A stretch of 12,758 bases of DNA from Candidatus Levyibacteriota bacterium (GCA_023245515.1 JAHFKE010000028.1:2425-15182), one strand, 5' to 3'; shown: positions 6,903 to 12,720, counted from the stretch's first letter. The notes: generated from the sequence alone by a model not told the origin. Numbers and translations: made by a program.

Positions 6903-7691
6903 TCAGATTCTCAATGAATCTTCCAGAGAAAAGCCTCCAACTCTTGTGCGGAGAATCTCCAAAGTCACAGCTCCACCACCAATCACTCTACCCAACTCAT
7001 TCACCAAGTTTCTCACATAGGTACCACTCGAACAGGCAATTTTAAATTTCGCCGTTTTAAAACTATCCCCCTTATGCGAATTGAGAAAAACTTCCCACTT
7101 TTCTAAGATCTCCTTTTGGCGGAAGTCCCCATCTACACCCTTGACTGATTTTAAAATTTTGTCCTGCAAATCCTCAACAAACACTTCTCCCATCGAAAGT
7201 AGGTCAAAACTATAAATCTCAATTTCTTTTGTAGGAATTTCTATATCCGAAAGCTTATTCTCTTTTGCCCACATATAGAGAGGTTTGCCACTAACTGCTT
7301 TTGAAGAGAATGGGGGATAGGGCTGCGCATGCTTCCCGATCTTGTTTTTGATAAACTTCTGAATCGAATTCTCAAACTCACCAGATGACAAACAATTCGT
7401 AGTTCGTAATTCGTAATTCGCCCCCCGTATAATCCCCAACACATCATACGTATCCGTACTCATTCCGAAGACCGCTTCAAATTCATATTCTTTTGAAAGA
7501 TTTAGATACTGACCTCTCTCCTTTGTCGCCTCACCAATCATAAGAAGCAAGACGCCATGAGCCAGGGGATCAAGCCTCCCCGCATAGCCTATCTTCACGG
7601 CCTCATACTCAGGAAATATTTTCCTTAACTTTTTGATCACCTGAAGAGGTGTCTCCATCAATGGCTTATAAACATTTAAAATCCTTTTCAT
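6903..7691 (-). CDS. truB: tRNA pseudouridine(55) synthase
   Basis: Converts U55 in the T-loop of tRNAs to pseudouridine. A 262-residue protein with the TruB marks: start MKRILNVYKPLMETPLQVI, catalytic Asp41 in GYAGRLDPLAHGVLLL, FGMSTDTYDVLG, PYPPFSSKAVSGKPLY (compare PPMYSALKVNGKRLY), and the C-terminal ACSSGTYVRNLVNELG and LRTRVGGFSLED. Odd: residues 91-100 (ANYELRTTNC) are encoded by a heptamer array (7393-7420) in the variable stretch between the 'DTYD' strand and the 'PPFSSK' block, so the repeat has been tolerated in frame. No clear -10 at 6-base spacing and no clear Shine-Dalgarno precede the ATG, unlike most genes here. Confidence 0.9.
   Translation of the reverse strand: MKRILNVYKPLMETPLQVIKKLRKIFPEYEAVKIGYAGRLDPLAHGVLLLMIGEATKERGQYLNLSKEYEFEAVFGMSTDTYDVLGIIRGANYELRTTNCLSSGEFENSIQKFIKNKIGKHAQPYPPFSSKAVSGKPLYMWAKENKLSDIEIPTKEIEIYSFDLLSMGEVFVEDLQDKILKSVKGVDGDFRQKEILEKWEVFLNSHKGDSFKTAKFKIACSSGTYVRNLVNELGRVIGGGAVTLEILRTRVGGFSLEDSLRI
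7393..7420. repeat. Four-copy heptamer array inside truB
   Basis: CAATTCG, TAGTTCG, TAATTCG, TAATTCG in perfect 7-base register (minus strand GAATTAC-like units). It is coding, giving ANYELRTTNC in TruB. The unit GAATTAC differs by one base from GAATTAA in the arrays at 5049 and 6869. Confidence 0.7.
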
Positions 7692-7722
7692 AAACCCTAC
7701 TAGCTATTTGCCCGTCGCTCTA

Positions 7723-7771
7723 CTATGAACTACGCACGAATAACTATTAACATTATCCATGAACCATTAAC
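7723..7771. repeat. Degenerate seven-unit heptamer array upstream of truB
   Basis: In steps of seven from 7723: CTATGAA, CTACGCA, CGAATAA, CTATTAA, CATTATC, CATGAAC, CATTAAC. Every unit begins with C and the rest is AT-rich, so a 7-base period persists over 49 bases. It lies in the short spacer between truB and the plus-strand gene at 7826. No promoter role is evident. Confidence 0.5.
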
Positions 7772-7825
7772 GAAAGAAATCCCTTGCTTTAAACTTTCTT
7801 TAAATATAGAATGTCATTATACCTT

Positions 7826-8194
7826 ATGGATAGTAATTTCTACCAACCACGCTCCAACTCTTTACAAATCCGTCGTCCTCTTAAAGTCTCAGACAAAGGC
7901 AATTTATATAAAGTTCAAATACATCACACCGGGGAAGATGGCCAAGCTCATAAATATGAAGTCTGGACAACTCATGAAGCAGTGCAGAAACACTTCGAAG
8001 ATATGGGAATGACAGGTATGCCCGAAGCCTATCGGGTACAAAAATTTGCCAGACATGTCTATGATGAACAACTCCGCAAATCTGGCGGAGCACCCACTCA
8101 GAAGGGAATATTTGTCAGCACGAATGGTGAACAACATGGAGACCCCCACCTCTGGCCCCATGCTCTTAACGACGCTGAAATCAAATACTCTTAG
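7826..8194 (+). CDS. Unknown 122-aa protein
   Basis: I do not recognise a family. The protein is hydrophilic with no signal peptide or membrane segment. It contains KGNLYKVQIHHTGEDGQ, then HKYEVWTTHEAVQKHFEDMG and a helix-like block ending in FARHVYDEQLRKSGG, and a His/Pro/Trp-rich end (GDPHLWPHAL). Start choice: the upstream ATG at 7811 would add five residues (MSLYL). I prefer 7826 because TGT CATTAT (7812-7820) ends 5 bases before it, resembling the leaderless promoters elsewhere in the window. No Shine-Dalgarno precedes either ATG. It converges on the DUF1295-like gene, stops 5 bases apart. Confidence 0.65.
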   Translation: MDSNFYQPRSNSLQIRRPLKVSDKGNLYKVQIHHTGEDGQAHKYEVWTTHEAVQKHFEDMGMTGMPEAYRVQKFARHVYDEQLRKSGGAPTQKGIFVSTNGEQHGDPHLWPHALNDAEIKYS

Positions 8195-8204
8195 TAGATC
8201 TACT
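8193..8204. repeat. 12-bp perfect palindrome across two convergent stop codons
   Basis: AGTAGATCTACT is its own reverse complement. It covers the last two bases of the TAG of the plus-strand gene (8192-8194) and the TAG of the minus-strand gene (8202-8200). It is too short and lacks a T-run, so I do not call it a terminator. Confidence 0.4.
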
Positions 8205-8982
8205 TTCTGACAGGGAAGGGGATAAAGACACTTGTTCTCTTCTTATATTCTTCAAATTCAGGATTACCCGCATACTTTTTCTCAAGCAAAGGAACGCCCG
8301 AGACCTTTAGAATAAGTGTCGTGATAATAAGAGGTCCTATGATGGTCAGAAATCCGTAGGGCAGACTGAGAGTCAGAAGGAAAACGCCCCACCACTGTGT
8401 TACCTCGCCAAAATAATTTGGATGCCTTGTATATTTCCAAAGACCTGACTGCATCACATGTCCTTTATTGTGGGGATTTTTCATAAACTTAGAAAGCTGA
8501 TAATCTCCGGTCGTCTCAAAATAAAATCCGAAGAGCCACACCGCTACACCAATCACATCAAGTACCGTAAGACCGGAACCTGAAAATGTGTTAACAAAGA
8601 TTACAGGGATGCTTATCAATAACAATAAAAATCCTTGAAGAAGAAAAACATTCAGATAAGATTTAAGATAAAAATTACCTTTCCATTTTGCTTTCATCTG
8701 CTCATATCTATGATCTTCCGCTTTATGTCTATTGCGAAGATAGATATGGATAGAAAGCCGTAGTCCCCACAATAAGACCAGTGATACTACCAACACATTG
8801 CGCTCATATAAGTGACTGTCTACCAAAAGTGTTACAAGGGCTACGAGGATAAACCCCCACCCCCACAAAATATCTGCGACATCATTTCTCTTGCGTATAA
8901 TTGAGATGATAAATCCGAGAGTCATAAAGACTAGGATGGAAATTGCTGCATCGAAAAATGAAGAGTAAAAAAGTTCCATCAT
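8200..8982 (-). CDS. DUF1295-like membrane protein (steroid 5-alpha-reductase / ICMT superfamily)
   Basis: A 260-residue membrane protein with hydrophobic segments near residues 10-27, 37-52, 63-80, 110-135, 137-155 and 200-230. The diagnostic motif is GLWKYTRHPNYFGEV followed by TQWWGVF, in the C-terminal half, as in DUF1295 proteins related to steroid 5-alpha reductases and isoprenylcysteine methyltransferases. Those relatives act on lipid-like substrates at the membrane, but the reaction of DUF1295 members is not established. The start ATG at 8982 overlaps the TGA of the upstream DUF2177-like gene (ATGA), which implies translational coupling; a second in-frame ATG follows immediately. The ORF ends with basic residues (FIPFPVRK). 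A role in lipid modification together with its neighbour is inference. Confidence 0.82.
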   Translation of the reverse strand: MMELFYSSFFDAAISILVFMTLGFIISIIRKRNDVADILWGWGFILVALVTLLVDSHLYERNVLVVSLVLLWGLRLSIHIYLRNRHKAEDHRYEQMKAKWKGNFYLKSYLNVFLLQGFLLLLISIPVIFVNTFSGSGLTVLDVIGVAVWLFGFYFETTGDYQLSKFMKNPHNKGHVMQSGLWKYTRHPNYFGEVTQWWGVFLLTLSLPYGFLTIIGPLIITTLILKVSGVPLLEKKYAGNPEFEEYKKRTSVFIPFPVRK

Positions 8983-9395
8983 ACAAATATTTTCTTACCA
9001 ATGAGAAAGCTTAATGCCGCAACAGTTGCTGAGAGAAAGACGCCCCACACTACGTCAACAACAGTCAGAACAAGCGGCCAATTCTCAATCGTTGCCATAT
9101 TGGTCAGATCATAGGTGCAGTATGTGAAGAAACCAAAAAGTCCTCCTAGTAAAAGTGCCTTTTGTACTTTTGGCTTCTTTTCTTTCAGAGCCGGAAAAAC
9201 CGCAAAGACGAGAATGCCTACAGCAAAAAGAAGATAGAATAGTCCTGCCGCAAAAAGATTGGGTGATTTAGCGATGAGGAATCCTATTTGGTCAGTGTAG
9301 AAACTATGAGCAATAGTTCTAAGCCACAGCATATCCATAGTAAGGCAAATAGCAAGAGTGGTCAGGTACAACTTGAAGAGAGATAGGAGCTTCAT
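8979..9395 (-). CDS. DUF2177-like four-helix membrane protein
   Basis: A 138-residue protein with about four hydrophobic segments (8-25, 45-68, 83-100, 110-133). It carries family-like motifs: MDMLWLRTIAHSFYTDQIG, LFAAGLFYLLFAVGILVF, FGFFTYCTYDLTNMATIENWP and VDVVWGVFLS. These match the DUF2177 pattern (D..WL...FY, YDLTN.AT...WP, D..WG). The function is unknown; such proteins are often found near DUF1295 and lipid-modifying genes. Promoter-like TGG TAGTCT stands exactly 6 bases before the ATG, so it may start its own transcript although purM ends only 44 bases upstream. Its stop overlaps the next start by ATGA. Confidence 0.82.
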   Translation of the reverse strand: MKLLSLFKLYLTTLAICLTMDMLWLRTIAHSFYTDQIGFLIAKSPNLFAAGLFYLLFAVGILVFAVFPALKEKKPKVQKALLLGGLFGFFTYCTYDLTNMATIENWPLVLTVVDVVWGVFLSATVAALSFLIGKKIFV

Positions 9396-9410
9396 AAATA
9401 AAGACTACCA
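9396..9410 (-). promoter_or_regulatory. Weak extended -10 before the DUF2177-like gene
   Basis: Minus strand: TGG, TAGTCT (9407-9402), TTATTT, ATG. The hexamer matches the consensus weakly, but the TGn element and the exact 6-base spacing follow the pattern of the other promoters in this window. Confidence 0.35.
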
Positions 9411-9439
9411 CGTTGCTCCGGAGGAGACAATGGGAGGAC

Positions 9440-10429
9440 TTAGCGTACTTCGAGGGTCTTACCTTGATAGACTAAATCCTTTGGCTTGATGACTACTTGC
9501 TTCGGACCTTCTTCAACATTCCCTATCTTTCCTGCCTGCCATCCATATTTTTCCCTAGCGATGGATTGTGCCAATGCTACATCTTCATCCGGCATGAAGA
9601 TTACAAATCCGGCACCCATGTTAAAATTTCCATACATCTCCCTATCATCATTGCCGGACTGTTGCTGAATAAATCCAAAAACAGGATGCGGGGTAGGGAG
9701 TCGGTCAATAACATAGGATAGGTCACGATCTGCTCTCATCAGCTTTCGCCACCCATGTCCCGTGACATTGACCATATAGTGAATATCGACTCCTGCTTCA
9801 AATAAATCTCTTGTCAGTCCCGCATAAATATGAGTCGGAGCGAGTAAAGACTCTCCATAGCTTTTCCCATCGGAAAGGGGAGTCGCATAACCTTCAGGAA
9901 GGCGGTCAGCTACTGCCCTGGCCATAGTCAGTCCATTTGAGTGAATCCCGTTGCTTTCCACTGTAAAGATGGCATCTCCCAGAATTAGCTTTTCACCTAA
10001 AGTCAGTCTTTCTTTCGGTTTTATGATACCAATCGCAGAACCTGATAAGTCGATTGTATCGGACTCGATAATGCCTTTTAGGGTCGGCGTTTCTCCTCCT
10101 CCCCAGACTGCACCTGACATATTCACTGCTTTACTCCAACCTCTGACCAAGTCTTCCGCCCTCTCCTCGTCAGCGAACCAGCTTGAGTTACCCACTGCAA
10201 AATAAGCATTAACGACCTGAGGATCAGCCCCAACGACAATGAGATCATTCACGATCATCGCGACAGTATCCTGAGCAATCGTATCGTAATGAGTTCTCCC
10301 TGTAAATCTTCTTGTCTCATCGGCAATCAGATTCTTCGTCCCTAATCCCTCAACAACGAATGCTCTATAACCATCCTGTTCTTCCCAAACATATGCGGAT
10401 TCACCACGACTCGCTCCTATTTCTTTCAT
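9440..10429 (-). CDS. purM: AIR synthase (PurM)-like protein, main ORF, N-terminus in another frame
   Basis: 329 residues of a PurM-type enzyme (phosphoribosylformylglycinamidine cyclo-ligase, ATP-dependent, purine synthesis). Motifs: VVEGLGTKNL (compare DGVGTK), DTVAMIVNDLIVVGADP, WGGGETPTLKGI (compare VGGETAEMPG), NGIHSNGLTMAR, NVTGHGWRKLM (compare HITGGG) and FNMGAGFVI. The family N-terminus (TYAAAGVDY) is absent from this ORF but present in the overlapping ORF at 10426-10542, one frame away. The codons upstream of this ATG (encoding about NLSRFG) look homologous until an in-frame TAG at 10453-10451. So the gene is split by a -1 shift or one-base loss at about 10426-10450. No other purine-pathway gene is visible here. 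Confidence 0.85.
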   Translation of the reverse strand: MKEIGASRGESAYVWEEQDGYRAFVVEGLGTKNLIADETRRFTGRTHYDTIAQDTVAMIVNDLIVVGADPQVVNAYFAVGNSSWFADEERAEDLVRGWSKAVNMSGAVWGGGETPTLKGIIESDTIDLSGSAIGIIKPKERLTLGEKLILGDAIFTVESNGIHSNGLTMARAVADRLPEGYATPLSDGKSYGESLLAPTHIYAGLTRDLFEAGVDIHYMVNVTGHGWRKLMRADRDLSYVIDRLPTPHPVFGFIQQQSGNDDREMYGNFNMGAGFVIFMPDEDVALAQSIAREKYGWQAGKIGNVEEGPKQVVIKPKDLVYQGKTLEVR

Positions 10430-10542
10430 ACCGAAGCGACTGAGGTTTCTCTAGCACGTAATTGAGCTACTCTTTTCAGAGCATCTAGCGGAGTATAATC
10501 GACGCCTGCTGCGGCGTATGTTAGCTTTTTTCCTTCAGTCAT
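10426..10542 (-). pseudogene. purM: N-terminal fragment of PurM (38 aa), frameshifted from the main ORF
   Basis: The ORF encodes KLTYAAAGVDYTPLDAL followed by KRVAQLRARETSVASV and then stops. YxxAGVD is the conserved N-terminal signature of PurM, missing from the main ORF. Shifting to the -1 frame near the ACC codon (10446-10444) would continue as T-L-S-R-F-G-M-K and restore a protein of about 367 residues. The stop TGA overlaps the main ORF's ATG (ATGA, 10429-10426), so coupled translation of two chains is also conceivable. The start lies 2 bases after the stop of the upstream gene. No canonical slippery heptamer is seen. Sequencing error, true mutation and split gene remain possible. Confidence 0.75.
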
Positions 10543-10544
10543 TT

Positions 10545-10856
10545 CTAGTTCCCGTCTGCCTCATAAATAATTTGCGTTTTTATTCCAAATAACATGCCAA
10601 AACTTTTCATGGTTAGCTTAGCGTCATTTACTTCCTGACCCTCCAGAGCATCCCCCTTCATCTTTCCATCTGTCTTATCATTGAACATATATCTTACGCC
10701 TGTTTTAGAAGTTACAAAAACCTCCTCGCTGATCACAGGTGCTAAAGCGTATGCCTGAGCCCCGGACATTCTATAGAGCTCAACTTGAGTTCCAGGTTCC
10801 AGCTCTTTACGGCTAATAGGCCTACCCCACACTGATGTTTGCTGGTAAATAGTCAT
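10545..10856 (-). CDS. Unknown 103-aa protein upstream of purM
   Basis: I do not recognise a family. It is soluble with a beta-rich look: SVWGRPISRKELEPGTQVELY, EEVFVTSKTGVRYMFNDK, KLTMKSFGMLFGIKTQIIY. Both halves carry alternating hydrophobic residues that could form a small barrel or sandwich domain, but that is conjecture. The ORF can be extended to a TTG at 10874. I chose the ATG at 10856 because TACAAT (10868-10863) sits exactly 6 bases upstream, and the extra residues would be encoded by the promoter itself. It is the first gene of the run leading to purM, 2 bases apart, and diverges from the unknown gene at 10940. Confidence 0.65.
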   Translation of the reverse strand: MTIYQQTSVWGRPISRKELEPGTQVELYRMSGAQAYALAPVISEEVFVTSKTGVRYMFNDKTDGKMKGDALEGQEVNDAKLTMKSFGMLFGIKTQIIYEADGN

Positions 10857-10874
10857 AGGAGGATTGTATATCAA
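10857..10874 (-). promoter_or_regulatory. Promoter of the 103-aa gene and purM run
   Basis: Minus strand: TTGA TA TACAAT (10868-10863), CCTCCT, ATG. The spacing to ATG is exactly 6. CCTCCT is the complement of a Shine-Dalgarno, not one. A second reading is TGA TATACA with 8-base spacing. It is back to back with the plus-strand promoter at 10925-10939. Confidence 0.5.
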
Positions 10875-10924
10875 GCCAGATCAAATATCAATACTATAAA
10901 CCTCAAATCCTGTGAATGGGGGAA

Positions 10925-10939
10925 TGCTATACTACGATA
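10925..10939 (+). promoter_or_regulatory. Extended -10 promoter of the 171-aa gene
   Basis: TGC, TATACT (10928-10933), ACGATA (10934-10939), ATG at 10940. It has the same TGn plus hexamer plus 6-base layout as the minus-strand promoters. It decides the start, because the longer ORF beginning at 10916 would have this promoter inside its coding region. Confidence 0.65.
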
Positions 10940-11455
10940 ATGAAGCACGTCTATGCTATTTCTCTCCCCGGATATCATAAAGGCAGCAAGCCTGATTGCG
11001 AATATATTGGGAAATTGCTCGACGATACTATCAAGGCCCACTTCATGAGCCAACATATCGCGATACGCGCCCTTAGTCTCCAAGACCACCCTGACAAGTC
11101 GACTGATGATTTGATTACCATCATTAGCGAGACGGGAACCGACAAATACGATCCCGCCAGAAAAATGTCAGTCGCTCATGATTTTTATACTGACAAAGGA
11201 GTCGAAATCTTCGCCACACCTGTCAAAGTTACGGATGATTTGAGACTCATGAATGAGGTGTTAAAAGATTTTTATGAAGGAGCGCTAGGGGATAGGGGGT
11301 ACTCATTAAAAATAGATCTGCTCGTGATATATGATTTTGACCAACTCGTAACAATTCCTATTCGATACGATGATGGCGTCGGAAAAGAGGCTTTTAAGTT
11401 TAAAGATCCGGATAAGAAATCAAACACCCTCAGAGGATTTATCAAGATAATATAA
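10940..11455 (+). CDS. Unknown 171-aa protein
   Basis: I do not recognise a family. The protein is soluble and acidic. It opens with a beta-strand-like MKHVYAISLPGYHKGSKPDCEY, followed by a helix (IGKLLDDTIKAHF), QHIAIRALSLQDHPDKSTDDL, a strand/helix segment EIFATPVKVTDDLRLMNEVL and a strand SLKIDLLVIYDFDQLVTIPIR. The alternation looks like a small alpha/beta domain. There are no catalytic motifs I can name and no signal peptide. Start 10940 is chosen over 10916 because of the promoter directly abutting this ATG. It diverges from the 103-aa gene by about 83 bases and converges on a broken small gene, stops 11 bases apart. Confidence 0.7.
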   Translation: MKHVYAISLPGYHKGSKPDCEYIGKLLDDTIKAHFMSQHIAIRALSLQDHPDKSTDDLITIISETGTDKYDPARKMSVAHDFYTDKGVEIFATPVKVTDDLRLMNEVLKDFYEGALGDRGYSLKIDLLVIYDFDQLVTIPIRYDDGVGKEAFKFKDPDKKSNTLRGFIKII

Positions 11456-11466
11456 CAGATAAGAGT

Positions 11467-11600
11467 TTATTTCTTTACCTTCCTAAAAGCTTTTCTGAGC
11501 GGAGAGACTTTTTCTTCATCTTTCTGATTTCTTGAGAACCATCTCTTGGGACCTTTTTCTGCCCTTCTTCTGGCTGAATCTACCTTTCCACCTCAACCAT
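11467..11600 (-). pseudogene. Small basic protein gene, apparently frameshifted
   Basis: An open frame without a start codon encodes DSARRRAEKGPKRWFSRNQ followed by a Lys/Arg-rich end (PLRKAFRKVKK) and TAA. Just upstream in the neighbouring frame is ATG (11600) encoding MVEVER and then TAG at 11582-11580. Restoring one base near 11580-11584 would join them into a basic protein of about 44 residues. TAAACT lies exactly 6 bases before this ATG, matching the promoter pattern of intact genes. The function is unknown. It could also be a sequencing error, or coincidence in an otherwise empty 226-base spacer. Confidence 0.35.
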
Positions 11601-11681
11601 ATAGTGAGTTTATATAAAATGATATAAAACAGTCAAGCATACGTAGCCTCCTAATAGTAAGGGGAACGAAGATTCAGCGAT

Positions 11682-12449
11682 TTAGGGTTTTGCGGGAACT
11701 TTTGCAATTGCCTTATTTTGATCAAAGGGACCTTCATTAATTTGCCTAACCGAGATGCCACTGTCATCATTCACATCTTGGATGAGTCCTCCATTCTGGT
11801 CAATGCTTTGCAAATCCGATACTAATACAACTGCAGTTTCACGCTGGGAAGCCGTTACCTCTACAGCTAGCCCTTTTGTTGCTTCTACAAGGTCAGATGT
11901 CCAATAATATTCCGGCTTGGGTCCTTGATCCATTGGCTGTGTTGCTCTAAAAAAAAGGACTCGTGATGGATCGACTCCCACTGTCCTGAGATAGTCAACA
12001 TTAATTTTTTCACCTTTTTCATCTCTTCGCCCTTCGCCATTGGCATGTGTTGAATCGGCTGCCTGCACAGTTTCACCCAGAAGTCCTGAAGTGTCACCTG
12101 TAGCTCGCTTATCTCTCTCAGAACCTATCAAGTCTGAAAATTTACTAGTATTCTCGATATAATCCATCAATGACTGATCACTGTCTTTTATCTGTGAAGG
12201 TAAGGCATTATATAGTTCAGGATTAGAAAAGTATTTTGCCACAAATGGGTTCACTTCTACTCCTTTTTGCCTGATGATTCCTGTAAGATTACCAACTCTG
12301 GTGTCAATATTTTCGTCCGTCTTGGGCGCCTCTTTGGTACGGGGAGAAAATCCTCCTTTACCAAGAGTATCTTTCCGAGCAAACCCTTCTCCAGTTGGTT
12401 CTGACTCGAATAAGACTTTACCGTTCTTAAAAGGATTACTATAGAGCAT
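11682..12449 (-). CDS. Unknown 255-aa protein with a possible ADP-ribosyltransferase-like C-terminal domain
   Basis: I do not recognise a family with certainty. The first 140 or so residues are hydrophilic and low in hydrophobic content, rich in Gly, Ser, Thr and charged residues, and probably partly disordered. Residues from about 150 look folded: VDYLRTVGVDPSRVLFFRATQP, then PEYYWTSDLVEATKGLAVEV, then a strand with TAVVLVSDLQSI and GGLIQDVNDDSGISVRQI. The order 'strand plus Arg, then aromatic-W-T-S-D with a following A, then a strand' loosely recalls ADP-ribosyltransferase-like folds (RFxG...fwTs...A..Y). No catalytic glutamate can be assigned, so this is a hint only. No signal peptide or membrane segment. 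The start is fixed by a promoter immediately upstream. Confidence 0.7.
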   Translation of the reverse strand: MLYSNPFKNGKVLFESEPTGEGFARKDTLGKGGFSPRTKEAPKTDENIDTRVGNLTGIIRQKGVEVNPFVAKYFSNPELYNALPSQIKDSDQSLMDYIENTSKFSDLIGSERDKRATGDTSGLLGETVQAADSTHANGEGRRDEKGEKINVDYLRTVGVDPSRVLFFRATQPMDQGPKPEYYWTSDLVEATKGLAVEVTASQRETAVVLVSDLQSIDQNGGLIQDVNDDSGISVRQINEGPFDQNKAIAKVPAKP

Positions 12450-12464
12450 GGGTCAAGTATATCA
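12450..12464 (-). promoter_or_regulatory. Extended -10 promoter of the 255-aa gene
   Basis: Minus strand: TGA, TATACT (12461-12456), TGACCC (12455-12450), ATG. The TGATATACT core is identical to that before glgP. No Shine-Dalgarno. A leaderless start is expected. Confidence 0.65.
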
Positions 12465-12500
12465 AACTATGAATTCAAGAAAAAGCTATTGTACGGATTG

Positions 12501-12720
12501 CTCAGTTTAGCTTAGCGGGTCGCCCAAGGGCAAACCTCGCTCCTTTCGCCAAAGGCGGTTGGAGCGGGCGAAGGAACGGAAGCTGAAGACTGAGTTCGCC
12601 TGCAAGCGAAGCCAGATTCTGAATAGTATTTGGCGAAGCGGACAGGGGTGGAGGACCCTCTACTTAAGGTAGCAGAGGGTTCGGTGAGCGGGCGAAGGGA
12701 AATAGTTCGACAAGCTCACC
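12501..12720. other. GC-rich structured region without a gene: candidate ncRNA or palindrome cluster
   Basis: No credible ORF lies in 12450-12758. From 12501 the base composition rises and almost every stretch pairs. CTCAGT (12501-12506) pairs with ACTGAG (12589-12594) and AGCTT (12509-12513) with AAGCT (12580-12584), enclosing two hairpins: 12514-12541, and CGCTCC/GGAGCG with CGCC/GGCG at 12538-12566. These two share 12538-12541 and are alternatives. Next come TTCGC/GCGAA (12595-12610), GCCAGATTCT with AGTATTTGGC (12611-12634, one mismatch and one G-T), ACCCTCTAC with GTAGCAGAGGGT (12655-12680, one bulge), and GGTGAGC/GCTCACC (12683-12720). It does not resemble RNase P RNA, tmRNA or SRP RNA by eye. 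The strand is undetermined. Confidence 0.5.
12562..12698 (+). repeat. 13-bp direct repeat within the structured region
   Basis: GAGCGGGCGAAGG occurs at 12562-12574 and again at 12686-12698, 124 bases apart. Each copy overlaps the arm of a hairpin, so the region may be built from repeated palindromic units. Confidence 0.55.

Noticed and set aside
7725..8012. A 95-codon plus-strand ORF overlapping the 122-aa gene
   Set aside because: It begins inside the degenerate heptamer array and reads the neighbouring gene out of frame; the 7826 frame has a promoter-like element and extends to the convergent junction.
10430..10450. Programmed -1 slippery site in purM
   Set aside because: The in-frame sequence around the shift (AGA GAA ACC TCA) does not form an X-XXY-YYZ heptamer, so recoding is less likely than a lost base.
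12481..12520. Rho-independent terminator read on the minus strand (AGCTA...TAGCT followed by TTTT)
   Set aside because: The stem is only five bases with a loop of about 19 and is weak; it would also sit just upstream of the promoter of the 255-aa gene.
12501..12720. tRNA, RNase P RNA, tmRNA or SRP RNA in the structured region
   Set aside because: None of the conserved cores of these RNAs could be found on either strand by eye.
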